From assembly GCA_045599805.1 (NCBI GenBank), contig JAZRWQ010000003.1, positions 1-21,584 of the forward strand: a DNA stretch of 21,584 bases, given 5' to 3'. This document shows, piece by piece, positions 1-7,092 of this stretch. The notes beneath the pieces were generated by a model. The model had not been told where the DNA came from and made no database searches. It saw only the letters and a list, made by a program, of their open reading frames with translations. A program made the position numbers and the translations under genes. Position 1 is the first letter of the stretch. Every line of letters starts with the position of its first letter. The stretch comes from JAZRWQ01 sp045599805 (GTDB lineage: Bacteria; Bacillota; Clostridia; Oscillospirales; UMGS1783).

Positions 1-201
1 AAAATGCGGATGACTTTCTCCGCCCTCAATAGACAGCGCCATAAGCCGTCTTACGCCGTTGCCGATAAATCTTCTTATGTCCTCAAGTGTTTTTTGCGGC
101 AACCCGTGCTTGCCCAAAACGTAGTTTGCGCTGTCCATAAGGTCTTCAAGGGTATAAAGCAGCGTGCCGTCAAGGTCGAATATAACAGTATCGTATTTCA
201 T
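1..201 (-). CDS. HAD-family hydrolase, phosphoglycolate phosphatase-like (5' part only)
   Basis: The first 67 residues of a haloacid dehalogenase-superfamily phosphatase are present; the rest lies beyond the window edge. The N-terminus shows the class-defining DxDGT signature (IFDLDGTL, with D9 as the phosphoaspartate nucleophile and D11 as the acid/base). It is followed by a helical cap start (LEDLMDSANYVLGKHGLP) and IGNGVRRLM, which is typical of Gph/PgmB-type cap domains. Family members dephosphorylate small phosphorylated metabolites such as 2-phosphoglycolate or sugar phosphates in the cytoplasm; the substrate cannot be told from this fragment. The ATG at 201 is chosen because AAAAGGAAG lies just upstream and the HAD motif begins six residues in. 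The gene is divergent from the GH38 gene. Confidence 0.88.
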   Translation of the reverse strand, partial: MKYDTVIFDLDGTLLYTLEDLMDSANYVLGKHGLPQKTLEDIRRFIGNGVRRLMALSIEGGESHPHF

Positions 202-230
202 ATTTTGCTTCCTTTTAAAATCTTTAGGCT

Positions 231-259
231 ATTTTATCATAAATCGCATAAATTTCCAA
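231..259 (-). promoter_or_regulatory. Predicted sigma-A promoter of the HAD gene
   Basis: On the minus strand a -35 TTGGAA (259-254) is separated by 17 nt from a -10 TAAAAT (236-231), about 30 nt upstream of the ATG at 201. Spacing is optimal and both hexamers are close to consensus. Confidence 0.55.
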
Positions 260-299
260 TACTAAACTTCTACTTATCGTAGATAAATCCCGAAATATC

Positions 300-328
300 T
301 TTACATTGGATAGTGTAGATGTTATCTT
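300..328 (+). promoter_or_regulatory. Weak candidate promoter of the GH38 gene
   Basis: TTTACA (300-305), 17 nt, then TATCTT (323-328), upstream of the AAAAGGAG ribosome site at about 343-350. Only the spacing and half the bases fit consensus, so this is tentative; a regulated promoter would be plausible for a glycan-use gene. Confidence 0.3.
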
Positions 329-360
329 TTAAGTATAAAAAGAAAAGGAGTATTTTTATT

Positions 361-3018
361 ATGAAAGAGGATTTCACAATATATCTTTTCAACTCCACTC
401 ATTGGGACAGGGAATGGTATCAGTATTTTCAGGGCTTCCGCTGGCGTCTTGCCGATGTGGGTGACGACCTTATAGAAAAGCTTGAAAACAATCCCGAATT
501 CACCCATTTCACCTTTGACGGGCAAACCATCGTTCTGGAGGACTATCTCGAGGTATGCCCCGAAAATGAAGAAAGACTCAGAAAGCTTATAAAGGACAGA
601 CGCATACTTATCGGCCCATGGTATGTAATGCCCGATGAATATATCGTTTCGGGCGAAAGCCTTATACATAATATGCTCATAGGCGCGGGCATCTGCAAAG
701 AGTATGAAACAAAGCCGATGAATTACGGCTACATCTGCGACATATTCGGCCATACCGCGCAGATGCCGCAGATATTTGCCGGCTTCAATATCAGGGGTGT
801 GCTGCTCGGCAGAGGCACCAATGAGGAAGACTATGAAGCTCATTTTCTGTGGGAAGCGCCCGACGGCACCAGGTCCATCACCTTCAAGCTCCCCGATAAG
901 TACGGCTACGGCGACTTTCTGCAGGAGATAATCCGCCGCGGCGGTGAAACAAGAGAAGAAAAGATGGCAAGCCTTAAAAAGCTTATCGAGCGCGAAAGAA
1001 GCAGAAGCGACGTACCCGTTGTACTGCTCATGGACGGCAATGACCATCAGCCCATTCATACCGAGCTTTTGGAATATAAATCCATGATAGAGCAGTTATA
1101 TCCCAAAGCAAGGGTTGAATTTGTCGATCTTGAGCAGATGGCAAAGGAGCTTGAAGACTATACCGGTATGATGAAAACCCATAAGGGCGAATTAAACGAT
1201 ACGGCGCATTACCGCAATGTTTACGCGCATCTTATCACCAATACACTTTCAAGCCGCTACGATATCAAGTCGCAGAACGATATCTGCCAGACCTACCTTG
1301 AAAAGTGGACCGGCCCTCTCACGGCGCTCACCGGAATCTTTGGTAAAAAGCCGGTGCGTAAAACCATGTACGACCTTGCCTATAAATACCTTATTCAGAA
1401 TCATCCCCACGATTCCATCTGCGGCTGCTCGATAGACCAGACGCATCGAGATATGTTTTATCGCTTCGATCAGGTGAAAGAGATAAGCGCCGAGGTTCAG
1501 CAGTACGGTATAAAAACACTTATAGAAGAGCCCGATAGCGGCGAAAATATGCTTCTTTCCGTCATGAACCCCCTGCCGTATCCGAGAAAAGAAGCGGTAA
1601 AGATCGATTTGTGGTTTGATGTAAATTACCCCGACAGATATTTTGAGCCTTTCGGTTATGAGCAGATAAATTCATTCTATATTATTGACGAGAAGGGAAA
1701 TCAGGTGCCCTATAAAGTCGTTGGCATAAACCGCGGCAAGCGCACCGTAAGAACGGGGCAGATGATGACCGGCGACAGACACACCGTAGTATTCGAAGCG
1801 GATATGCCTGCCTGCGGCGTAGTTAAGTATATCGTTAAGCCTGCCGGAAACGAACAGGCGGTAAGATACTTTGACAGCCTCGTTACAGGAGAGCACCGCG
1901 CCGAAAACGAATTCACCGCTATTGAGATAAACGGCGACGGCACGCTGGATATCACCGATAAACGCACCGGCGAAAAATATCCGCGTCAGCTTACCTTTGT
2001 GGATGACGGCGAGATTGGCGACGGATGGTTCCATTGCGCTCCTGCCGCCGATATCAAGTTCCTTTCCACCGGTGCTCCGACCATCGTATCGCTGCTTTGC
2101 GATACCCCCGCAAAATGCACCTTTATGCTCGAAAAGCGTATGTTTATTCCTAAAGGCGTTAAGCGCAATCACGAATTCAATGCCGATATAAGACGCTCTG
2201 ACGAGTATGAAGAGCTTATCTTGAAGTCAAGAGTATCCCTTACAAGGCACAGCCCCATGGTTTATGTTGACCTCACCGTTGACAATAAATGCAATGATCA
2301 CCGCTTAAGACTGGTTATCCCAACCGGTGTTGCCGAGGATAAGTATTTCTCATCCGAGGCTTTCTGTGTTGTTGAACGCAAGGTCAGTCTGCAAAAGGAA
2401 CGGGAGATGTGGAGAGAAGCCTGCCAGCACGAAAAGGCAATGACCTACTTTGCCTACAAAAAGGAAAATAACAGAGGTCTTGCTTTCGTTTCGGGCGGCG
2501 GACTGCACGAGGTAGGCGCTTTTGACGATGTTGACGGTACTCTTACCGTAACGCTCATGCGCTGCATAGGCAAGGCAGAGCCCGCGCAGGTAACCGTTGA
2601 CGGTCAGCTTTTAGGCTCGTGGGATTATCATTTTGCTCTTATGCCGCTGAGCAAATCAGATACCGATGCCGATCTGCATCGCGCAAGCGAATGTATCGCC
2701 GCCGGTTATATCTGCCGCGACGATTTCTGCGGCGATATAGGCTTTGCCTCCCAAAGCTTCATGTCCCTCGAAAGCGAATCGGGAAGTGTATGTTACAGCA
2801 CCCTTAAGCCGGCGCAGGACGGAAACGGCATTATCTTAAGAGTAGTTAATATGAGCGGCAAAGAGGACAAGGCAAAGGTAACCTTCGGCAAAGATTTTAA
2901 GGAAGCATTCATTACGAATCTTGCCGAGACTTTATGCGAGCCTGCCTCCGCTGATGCCTCATCGGTAAGCTTTAGCGTATCACCCTGGCAGATAAAGACC
3001 TTGCGTATAATATTCTGA
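361..3018 (+). CDS. GH38 alpha-mannosidase
   Basis: A retaining, metal-dependent alpha-mannosidase of glycoside hydrolase family 38, 885 residues, close to the usual 850-1,000. The catalytic domain opens with the zinc motif HWDREWY (H14, D16). It continues to CDIFGH, where D127 matches the catalytic nucleophile and H131 follows. HDSICG (H350, D351) supplies the remaining conserved metal-site residues. The C-terminal half is the beta-rich GH38C region. There is no signal peptide, so it should act in the cytoplasm on imported mannosides. Candidates are N-glycan fragments, or mannosylglycerate as for MngB; the sequence does not decide. The start at 361 is preferred over an in-frame ATG at 319 because AAAAGGAG sits 10 nt upstream of 361. 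The gene stands alone, with no adjacent transporter, and ends before a strong hairpin. Confidence 0.9.
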   Translation: MKEDFTIYLFNSTHWDREWYQYFQGFRWRLADVGDDLIEKLENNPEFTHFTFDGQTIVLEDYLEVCPENEERLRKLIKDRRILIGPWYVMPDEYIVSGESLIHNMLIGAGICKEYETKPMNYGYICDIFGHTAQMPQIFAGFNIRGVLLGRGTNEEDYEAHFLWEAPDGTRSITFKLPDKYGYGDFLQEIIRRGGETREEKMASLKKLIERERSRSDVPVVLLMDGNDHQPIHTELLEYKSMIEQLYPKARVEFVDLEQMAKELEDYTGMMKTHKGELNDTAHYRNVYAHLITNTLSSRYDIKSQNDICQTYLEKWTGPLTALTGIFGKKPVRKTMYDLAYKYLIQNHPHDSICGCSIDQTHRDMFYRFDQVKEISAEVQQYGIKTLIEEPDSGENMLLSVMNPLPYPRKEAVKIDLWFDVNYPDRYFEPFGYEQINSFYIIDEKGNQVPYKVVGINRGKRTVRTGQMMTGDRHTVVFEADMPACGVVKYIVKPAGNEQAVRYFDSLVTGEHRAENEFTAIEINGDGTLDITDKRTGEKYPRQLTFVDDGEIGDGWFHCAPAADIKFLSTGAPTIVSLLCDTPAKCTFMLEKRMFIPKGVKRNHEFNADIRRSDEYEELILKSRVSLTRHSPMVYVDLTVDNKCNDHRLRLVIPTGVAEDKYFSSEAFCVVERKVSLQKEREMWREACQHEKAMTYFAYKKENNRGLAFVSGGGLHEVGAFDDVDGTLTVTLMRCIGKAEPAQVTVDGQLLGSWDYHFALMPLSKSDTDADLHRASECIAAGYICRDDFCGDIGFASQSFMSLESESGSVCYSTLKPAQDGNGIILRVVNMSGKEDKAKVTFGKDFKEAFITNLAETLCEPASADASSVSFSVSPWQIKTLRIIF

Positions 3019-3081
3019 ATCAAAATACCCGTCGAGGAAAGGCGGAGCGACTTAGGAAGAAATACAGAGCCTTATAAGTTA

Positions 3082-3115
3082 AAAAGGAATCTGCCGATTT
3101 TGGCAGATTCCTTTT
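3082..3115. terminator. Bidirectional intrinsic terminator
   Basis: A perfect 14-bp stem, 3082-3095 with 3102-3115, closes a 6-nt loop (GATTTT). The stem starts in an A run and ends in a T run, so it can terminate the GH38 transcript on the plus strand and the converging GNAT transcript on the minus strand. Confidence 0.85.
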
Positions 3116-3127
3116 ATATCGGATTTG

Positions 3128-4141
3128 TCAGGCATTGTAATACATATCGTAAACCACATAGCCGCCCTTGTTTTTCAGCGAGCCGCAGTATGTTTCCATG
3201 CACATCTGGCATTTCGGTTCTGTCATGGGATATCCGCTTACGGGATAGATGCCGTATTCGGATGAGGTGCGAAAGCCGACAGTGTTGTAAAAGCGGTAAT
3301 TGCCCTCAACGATAATTCCGCCGAATCCCATTTTTTTCACTTTGTCAATGCCGAGCTTTATCATCGCCGAGCCGATGCCCTGATGCAGATAATCGGCATG
3401 GACGGATACGGGAGCCAGCATTACTATATCGGTGTCTTTTGCTCCGCCGTGTCCGCCGGTCGGTGTCTGTGACAGCGGGAAACGGGAAAACAGAAAATGC
3501 CCGACGATTCTGCCGTCAAGCTCCGCAACAAAGGAAAGCTCCGGAATATAGTATTCGGAATCTCTTATTTCTTCTATCAGTGCAACAATATCCGTTCCGT
3601 CGGAGTAGTCTGTTCCTTCTCTGAAAGAACGCAGCACCAGCGAAACGATTTCTTTATAATCCCCGTGTGTTTCGGGGCGGATGGATATATTTTTGGTTTT
3701 ATTGTAAATCGGGCCTTCCTCACCATTTCTGCCGGTGGGAACAAATCCCGATTTTTCGAGAACTCTTGCCGATGCGATATTATCCTTGTCAACCTCTGCA
3801 GTAACGCAGTTTACCGCCTTTTGCTTTAAAGCCCATTCTGCTGCGGCTTTTACTGCTTCTGTTGCATATCCTTTTTTCTGATAATTCTCGGCAATGCCGT
3901 ATCCTATTTCCGTGCAGCCGGACTCATCAATTCCCTTGAAGCACAATTCTCCTATATGAGATCCGTCTTTCAGTTCTATCATCCAGATGGCATACCAATC
4001 CCACCGGTCCGGATGTGCAAGACATCCGTCAAGCATCTCAGTGTACGCGGCTTTCAGAACGTCGATTTCCTGCTTTGCAATGAATGATTCCATCTGCTCT
4101 TTTGAAGCAGCATATATTTTTAGCCGTTTTGTTTCAATCAT
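3128..4141 (-). CDS. Tandem GNAT-domain N-acetyltransferase
   Basis: A 337-residue protein made of two GNAT acyl-CoA transferase folds in a row. Residues 1 to about 150 resemble RimJ/RimL-type acetyltransferases, with the acetyl-CoA pyrophosphate loop QKKGYA (88-93) and NIASARVLEKSGF (121-133). Residues from about 152 on form a second GNAT domain with HQGIGS (253-258) and NYRFYNTVGF (281-290). Each half has its own CoA-binding signature, so both may be active. The acceptor is unknown; candidates are small amines, antibiotics or protein N-termini. No clear Shine-Dalgarno precedes the ATG at 4141. The gene begins 38 nt after the 3D-domain gene on the same strand with no obvious promoter between, so co-transcription is likely. 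It ends at the shared hairpin at 3082-3115. Confidence 0.85.
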   Translation of the reverse strand: MIETKRLKIYAASKEQMESFIAKQEIDVLKAAYTEMLDGCLAHPDRWDWYAIWMIELKDGSHIGELCFKGIDESGCTEIGYGIAENYQKKGYATEAVKAAAEWALKQKAVNCVTAEVDKDNIASARVLEKSGFVPTGRNGEEGPIYNKTKNISIRPETHGDYKEIVSLVLRSFREGTDYSDGTDIVALIEEIRDSEYYIPELSFVAELDGRIVGHFLFSRFPLSQTPTGGHGGAKDTDIVMLAPVSVHADYLHQGIGSAMIKLGIDKVKKMGFGGIIVEGNYRFYNTVGFRTSSEYGIYPVSGYPMTEPKCQMCMETYCGSLKNKGGYVVYDMYYNA

Positions 4142-4179
4142 GTTTTTTAAATAAAGCTTAATCTGTGTGCGAAAATGTT

Positions 4180-5394
4180 TTATTGGTCTTCAAGTATATA
4201 GGCAATCATTTGCCGTCTGCCGAATTTCTGGCATTCCTCTTCGGTGTTGAAATATAAGTCTATGCGGTTTCCCTTAATGCCGCCGCCGCAGTCTTCCGCC
4301 TGCGCGTATCCGTAAATTAAGCTGCCGTCGGGACTGCAGATAAACATTTTAGTGTGATAGGGGATAACCTCGGGATCTACCGCAACATATCCCACCATGG
4401 CAAGCTTGCCGGTGGCGGTGTGGTTGCCGGGCATACAGTACGCGGTGCATTCAACGCTGAGTATTTCTTTATATTTTTTCGGCGCTTCCTTCATATCCGG
4501 TATGTCGCCGTTGTATTCAAGCGAAAGGATTACCGCCGCCTGTGCCTCGGTGACTGTTTTTCGCGCTATCTCTTCCGATTTCATAAGAATATTGTTATGA
4601 TAGGTGTCGAGATAGGTAACAAGGTCAAGCCCGTCAACGCCGGGCTTTGTGACCGTCTTTTTTGCGCCGCCGCTCTGGTCGTCTATCGGCGCCGGTATGG
4701 TCTGTTCAACCGTACGCTTTTTTGTTGTGACACGTGTTATTGCTATTTTTTTAGGTCCGGTTATCTCCTTGTCGAGAGGCACGGATATAATATCGTTTTC
4801 GTTAAGCTTTGTCGGCAAAAGATTTTCCACCGTGTCGCCCGTTGTTGTAACCGTTTGCTTCTTTCCGTCGTAACTGAAAACAACGTCGAAAGGATGCGTA
4901 ACGCTTACTGTTATTACTCTGCCGTTTTTTGACGTTTCGATATGCGAATCCTTATTGTATCCGGTATCTACTTTTTTTACCGCGCTGTCCGCATCCTGCG
5001 AAAAGCTCCACGTTTTATAGCTTGTGCCGTCTATGTCCACAATATATCGGTAGGTGAAACAGAAATAGAAAACGCACGCGAGCGCTGTTGCGGCAATAAT
5101 TCCTGCGGCGATGTATGCCCATAACGGCAAAGCCTTTAATTTTTTCAGGCAGGCCTTGAAATCAATGTGCGGCAGACTCGGCATTTTGAATTTCCGTTTT
5201 GGTTTAATTTCTGTTCTTTTCGGAATATCGTCGGATTCCATTTCGGAATCGAAATTTGCGTTTTCGCTTTCAATTTCCAAAGTTTCAACGATAATGTCTT
5301 CAAGATTTAATTTTTTGATGTCATCCCCGGCAAGCTCAGCTCCCGTTTCCGACAGTCCGTACTGCGAATAAATATCCTTAAGCTCTTCCGACAT
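4180..5394 (-). CDS. Membrane-anchored 3D-domain cell-wall protein (YabE/YocH-like)
   Basis: A 404-residue envelope protein. Residues 1-90 are a charged, acidic-then-basic cytoplasmic tail. One transmembrane segment spans about 91-114 (the stretch around YIAAGIIAATALACVFYF). An extracellular DUF348/G5-like region follows, and the C-terminal domain from about 320 is a 3D domain. The three conserved aspartates that give the domain its name are visible at D340 (VDP), D368 (EDCGG) and D379 (RIDLYF). This fold is related to MltA-type lytic transglycosylases and is found in Firmicute peptidoglycan-remodelling proteins such as YabE and YocH. A role in cleaving or remodelling glycan strands at the cell surface is therefore inferred. 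The ATG at 5394 is chosen because AGGAGG lies 5-6 nt upstream; an in-frame ATG at 5481 would overlap the promoter. Confidence 0.85.
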   Translation of the reverse strand: MSEELKDIYSQYGLSETGAELAGDDIKKLNLEDIIVETLEIESENANFDSEMESDDIPKRTEIKPKRKFKMPSLPHIDFKACLKKLKALPLWAYIAAGIIAATALACVFYFCFTYRYIVDIDGTSYKTWSFSQDADSAVKKVDTGYNKDSHIETSKNGRVITVSVTHPFDVVFSYDGKKQTVTTTGDTVENLLPTKLNENDIISVPLDKEITGPKKIAITRVTTKKRTVEQTIPAPIDDQSGGAKKTVTKPGVDGLDLVTYLDTYHNNILMKSEEIARKTVTEAQAAVILSLEYNGDIPDMKEAPKKYKEILSVECTAYCMPGNHTATGKLAMVGYVAVDPEVIPYHTKMFICSPDGSLIYGYAQAEDCGGGIKGNRIDLYFNTEEECQKFGRRQMIAYILEDQ

Positions 5395-5433
5395 GGAAAT
5401 CCTCCTTTCTCCAAACAAACAATATACTGCGAC

Positions 5434-5462
5434 ATTATAATATATTTTCAAAAAAATATCAA
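5434..5462 (-). promoter_or_regulatory. Strong predicted promoter of the 3D-domain gene
   Basis: Minus strand: -35 TTGATA (5462-5457), 17-nt spacer, -10 TATAAT (5439-5434), about 40 nt upstream of the ATG at 5394. It begins only 18 bp from the end of the palindromic element at 5481-5838. Confidence 0.75.
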
Positions 5463-5496
5463 GTGATAAATTTTGAAACAAAAAAAGCCCTCATAT

Positions 5497-5522
5497 GCGG
5501 AGTGTTCTAAAGGACACTCCGC
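5497..5522. repeat. Left terminal hairpin of the palindromic element
   Basis: GCGGAGTGTTC (5497-5507) pairs with GGACACTCCGC (5512-5522) over 11 positions with one T-G wobble, leaving the loop TAAA. Its apex matches that of the right terminal hairpin although the lower stems differ. Confidence 0.8.
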
Positions 5523-5525
5523 AAC

Positions 5526-5694
5526 GAAATAAATCCCTTTCGGGATTTGTGAAATGCGCTTCGCGCGTGAAATACGCCTTCGGCGTGTGAAATGCCTGCG
5601 GGCGTGGGTGGATTTATTTCATTTCACATTGCGAAGCAATATTTCACAATCGCTATGCGATTATTTCACATTTGCCGTAAGGCAAATATTTCAC
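5526..5694. repeat. Array of seven micro-hairpins punctuated by GTGAAAT / ATTTCAC
   Basis: Left half: hairpins at 5531-5548 (AAATCCC/GGGATTT), 5556-5566 (GCGC/GCGC), 5574-5586 (ACGCC/GGCGT) and a weak one at 5594-5603 (GCC/GGC). The first three are each followed by GTGAAAT (5549, 5567 and 5587). Right half: hairpins at 5628-5640 (ATTGC/GCAAT), 5648-5662 (AATCGC/GCGATT) and 5670-5687 (ATTTGCC/GGCAAAT). These are bordered by the reverse-complement heptamer ATTTCAC at 5621, 5641, 5663 and 5688. Heptamers are invariant while stem sequences differ from one hairpin to the next. GAAATAAATCC (5526-5536) is exactly complementary to GGATTTATTTC (5610-5620), so the left half can also close into one larger stem. 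Confidence 0.8.
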
Positions 5695-5715
5695 TTAAAA
5701 TACTAACTGAAAAGG

Positions 5716-5747
5716 AAAACAGGCTGATTTGATTATCAGCCTGTTTT
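5716..5747. terminator. Terminator-like hairpin inside the palindromic element
   Basis: A 13-bp perfect stem (5716-5728 with 5735-5747) closes the loop TTGATT. It is followed by T residues on the plus strand, and an A-rich, interrupted tract lies on the left flank, so termination on the minus strand is weaker. It lies downstream of the minus-strand epimerase gene, which has no other simple local terminator. Confidence 0.6.
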
Positions 5748-5791
5748 TATTTATAAGTGCGCACTTACTCCCGCAAAGTGGTACTTGTGCT

Positions 5792-5820
5792 ATGAAACTG
5801 TCCTTAAGAACAAGTTTCAT
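5792..5820. repeat. Right terminal hairpin of the palindromic element
   Basis: ATGAAACT (5792-5799) pairs with AGTTTCAT (5813-5820). The stem continues inward through a bulged A (5812) and one mismatch that becomes a G-U wobble if the minus strand is transcribed. The apex read on the minus strand, TGTTCTTAAGGACA, matches the left hairpin apex at 13 of 14 positions. Confidence 0.75.
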
Positions 5821-5844
5821 GCGCATGAGGGCTTTTTTAAGCAA

Positions 5845-7038
5845 TTACATATCTTCCAACAGCTTGTCAAGTGTTATAAGACAGCGAGGCACGTGGAACG
5901 GGCCTTTGAAGGTACTGCCCTTGCAGGGAGGCTCGGTGGGCTTGCCGTCGCGTCGCAGATAACCGAACCATTCGCCGTACTTGTCATCGGCAAAATGTTC
6001 CTTGACATAGTTTAAGGTTTTGTTGAACCAGTTGAGGTAATATTCGTCCTTCGTTTCCTTAAAGAACATGAGTGAGGCGATAAGTATCTCATTGTGCGGC
6101 CACCATAATTTCATATCGTGCTCGTAGGCTTCCGGGGGATAGCCCAGGGCGTCTATGGAATATAAAAGGCCGCCGTACTCCTTGTCCCAGCCGGCTTCGA
6201 TCGCAAACTTGAAAATCTGCGCGGCGTATTTTTTAAGCTCGTCGTTGTTTTCGTAAATGGCTTCTTTAAGCAAAAACCAGCTTCCCTCAATGTCGTGTCC
6301 GGGATTTACTACTCTGCCTGCAACCGTGTCGGTCTGCAATTCACCGTTAGGACCAACCGTTTCAAGTGTACATTTAAGTTCCGGCTTGTGGAAGTATTTG
6401 ATTATCTCCTCTGCGCAGATCTTTGCCCGTTCATCGTAAAGCGCCTTGTTTTCGGGATCGCAGCGGCGCATGATGTCGGATACGTTAAGATATATCATCG
6501 GATCACCGTGTGCGCGTCCCTGTCTTGTTTTCGGCTCGGTCTTCGGGGGCATGCCTACGGGATCGGCAATAAGGCCGCGGTTTAGCTTCCATACCAAATC
6601 ATAAGCCCATCTTGCTCTTTCAAGGCATTCCCTGTCACCGGTATTGTAGTAATACTCGGCGTTGGCGATGCAGTAGAAATCCTCCGAGAAGCAGTAGCGG
6701 CGCTGACGTAAAGGCCTGCCGTCGCCGGTCACGGTGAAATACAGTCTGCCCTGCGCCTTGTCGTTATGGCAATACTTCTCCATAAAGTCAAGGCAGCTTT
6801 TAGATGCCGCCAGCCATTCGTCCTTTTTGCCGTACATGGTGCAAAGATATGCGAATATCCATCCGGCTCTGCCCTGCATCCAAACGCTTTTATCCTTCGA
6901 AAAGATATTGCCCTTGCGGTCAAGGCAGGTTATCATTCCGCCGTATTCTTTATCAAGGCCGTTTTTCAGCCAGAAATCCACGCAGGCATCAAGCTCTTTT
7001 TTAACCCATAAACGGGTATCGCAAAAGTTATTTTCCAT
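5845..7038 (-). CDS. AGE-family sugar 2-epimerase (N-acylglucosamine 2-epimerase-like)
   Basis: A 397-residue cytoplasmic (alpha/alpha)6-barrel epimerase, the expected length for the AGE family. Catalytic-site motifs are present: PGHDIEGSW (H248, E251), WWPHNEIL (H315, E317) and FKGPFHVPR (H382). The final motif resembles renin-binding protein/GlcNAc 2-epimerase more than cellobiose 2-epimerase. The likely reaction is interconversion of N-acetylglucosamine and N-acetylmannosamine, or of a related free sugar; no other sialic acid gene is nearby to confirm it. The ATG at 7038 is chosen because CGGAGA lies 5 nt upstream; an in-frame ATG at 7068 lacks a site. It follows the DeoC-like gene by 54 nt on the same strand, suggesting one transcript. 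Its stop is six bases from the palindromic element. Confidence 0.85.
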   Translation of the reverse strand: MENNFCDTRLWVKKELDACVDFWLKNGLDKEYGGMITCLDRKGNIFSKDKSVWMQGRAGWIFAYLCTMYGKKDEWLAASKSCLDFMEKYCHNDKAQGRLYFTVTGDGRPLRQRRYCFSEDFYCIANAEYYYNTGDRECLERARWAYDLVWKLNRGLIADPVGMPPKTEPKTRQGRAHGDPMIYLNVSDIMRRCDPENKALYDERAKICAEEIIKYFHKPELKCTLETVGPNGELQTDTVAGRVVNPGHDIEGSWFLLKEAIYENNDELKKYAAQIFKFAIEAGWDKEYGGLLYSIDALGYPPEAYEHDMKLWWPHNEILIASLMFFKETKDEYYLNWFNKTLNYVKEHFADDKYGEWFGYLRRDGKPTEPPCKGSTFKGPFHVPRCLITLDKLLEDM

Positions 7039-7092
7039 AATTATCTCCGAAATTATAAAGTGGGGCACGGATTTATCCGCGCCCCTGAAATA

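Larger units (their letters stand above)
5481..5838. repeat. 358-bp palindromic, MITE-like element with 14-bp terminal inverted repeats
   Basis: This non-coding stretch fills the gap between the epimerase stop codon (5845) and the 3D-gene promoter. Its ends are perfect 14-bp inverted repeats: AAAAAAGCCCTCAT at 5481-5494 and its reverse complement at 5825-5838. Just inside each end is a hairpin whose apical sequence is nearly the same when read inward: TGTTCTAAAGGACA at 5503-5516, and TGTTCTTAAGGACA on the minus strand at 5812-5799. Between them lie an array of small hairpins (5526-5694) and a terminator-like hairpin (5716-5747). No coding potential is convincing on either strand. Symmetry and size suggest a non-autonomous mobile or REP-like element; no target-site duplication is obvious. 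Confidence 0.6.

Noticed and set aside
4..282. Plus-strand open frame of 92 codons at the window start
   Set aside because: It lies antisense over the HAD gene, whose DxDGT motif and ribosome site on the minus strand are clear.
322..1059. 245-codon minus-strand open frame over the GH38 gene
   Set aside because: Shadow of the GH38 catalytic domain; no ribosome site or family motif.
5526..5694. CRISPR-like or tRNA-like cluster
   Set aside because: Repeats are 7 nt with self-complementary inserts of 10-18 nt. There is no cloverleaf, no T-arm sequence and no CCA end.
5729..6015. Small plus-strand open frames at the right end of the palindromic element
   Set aside because: They run through the terminal hairpin into the antisense of the epimerase gene, with no family resemblance.
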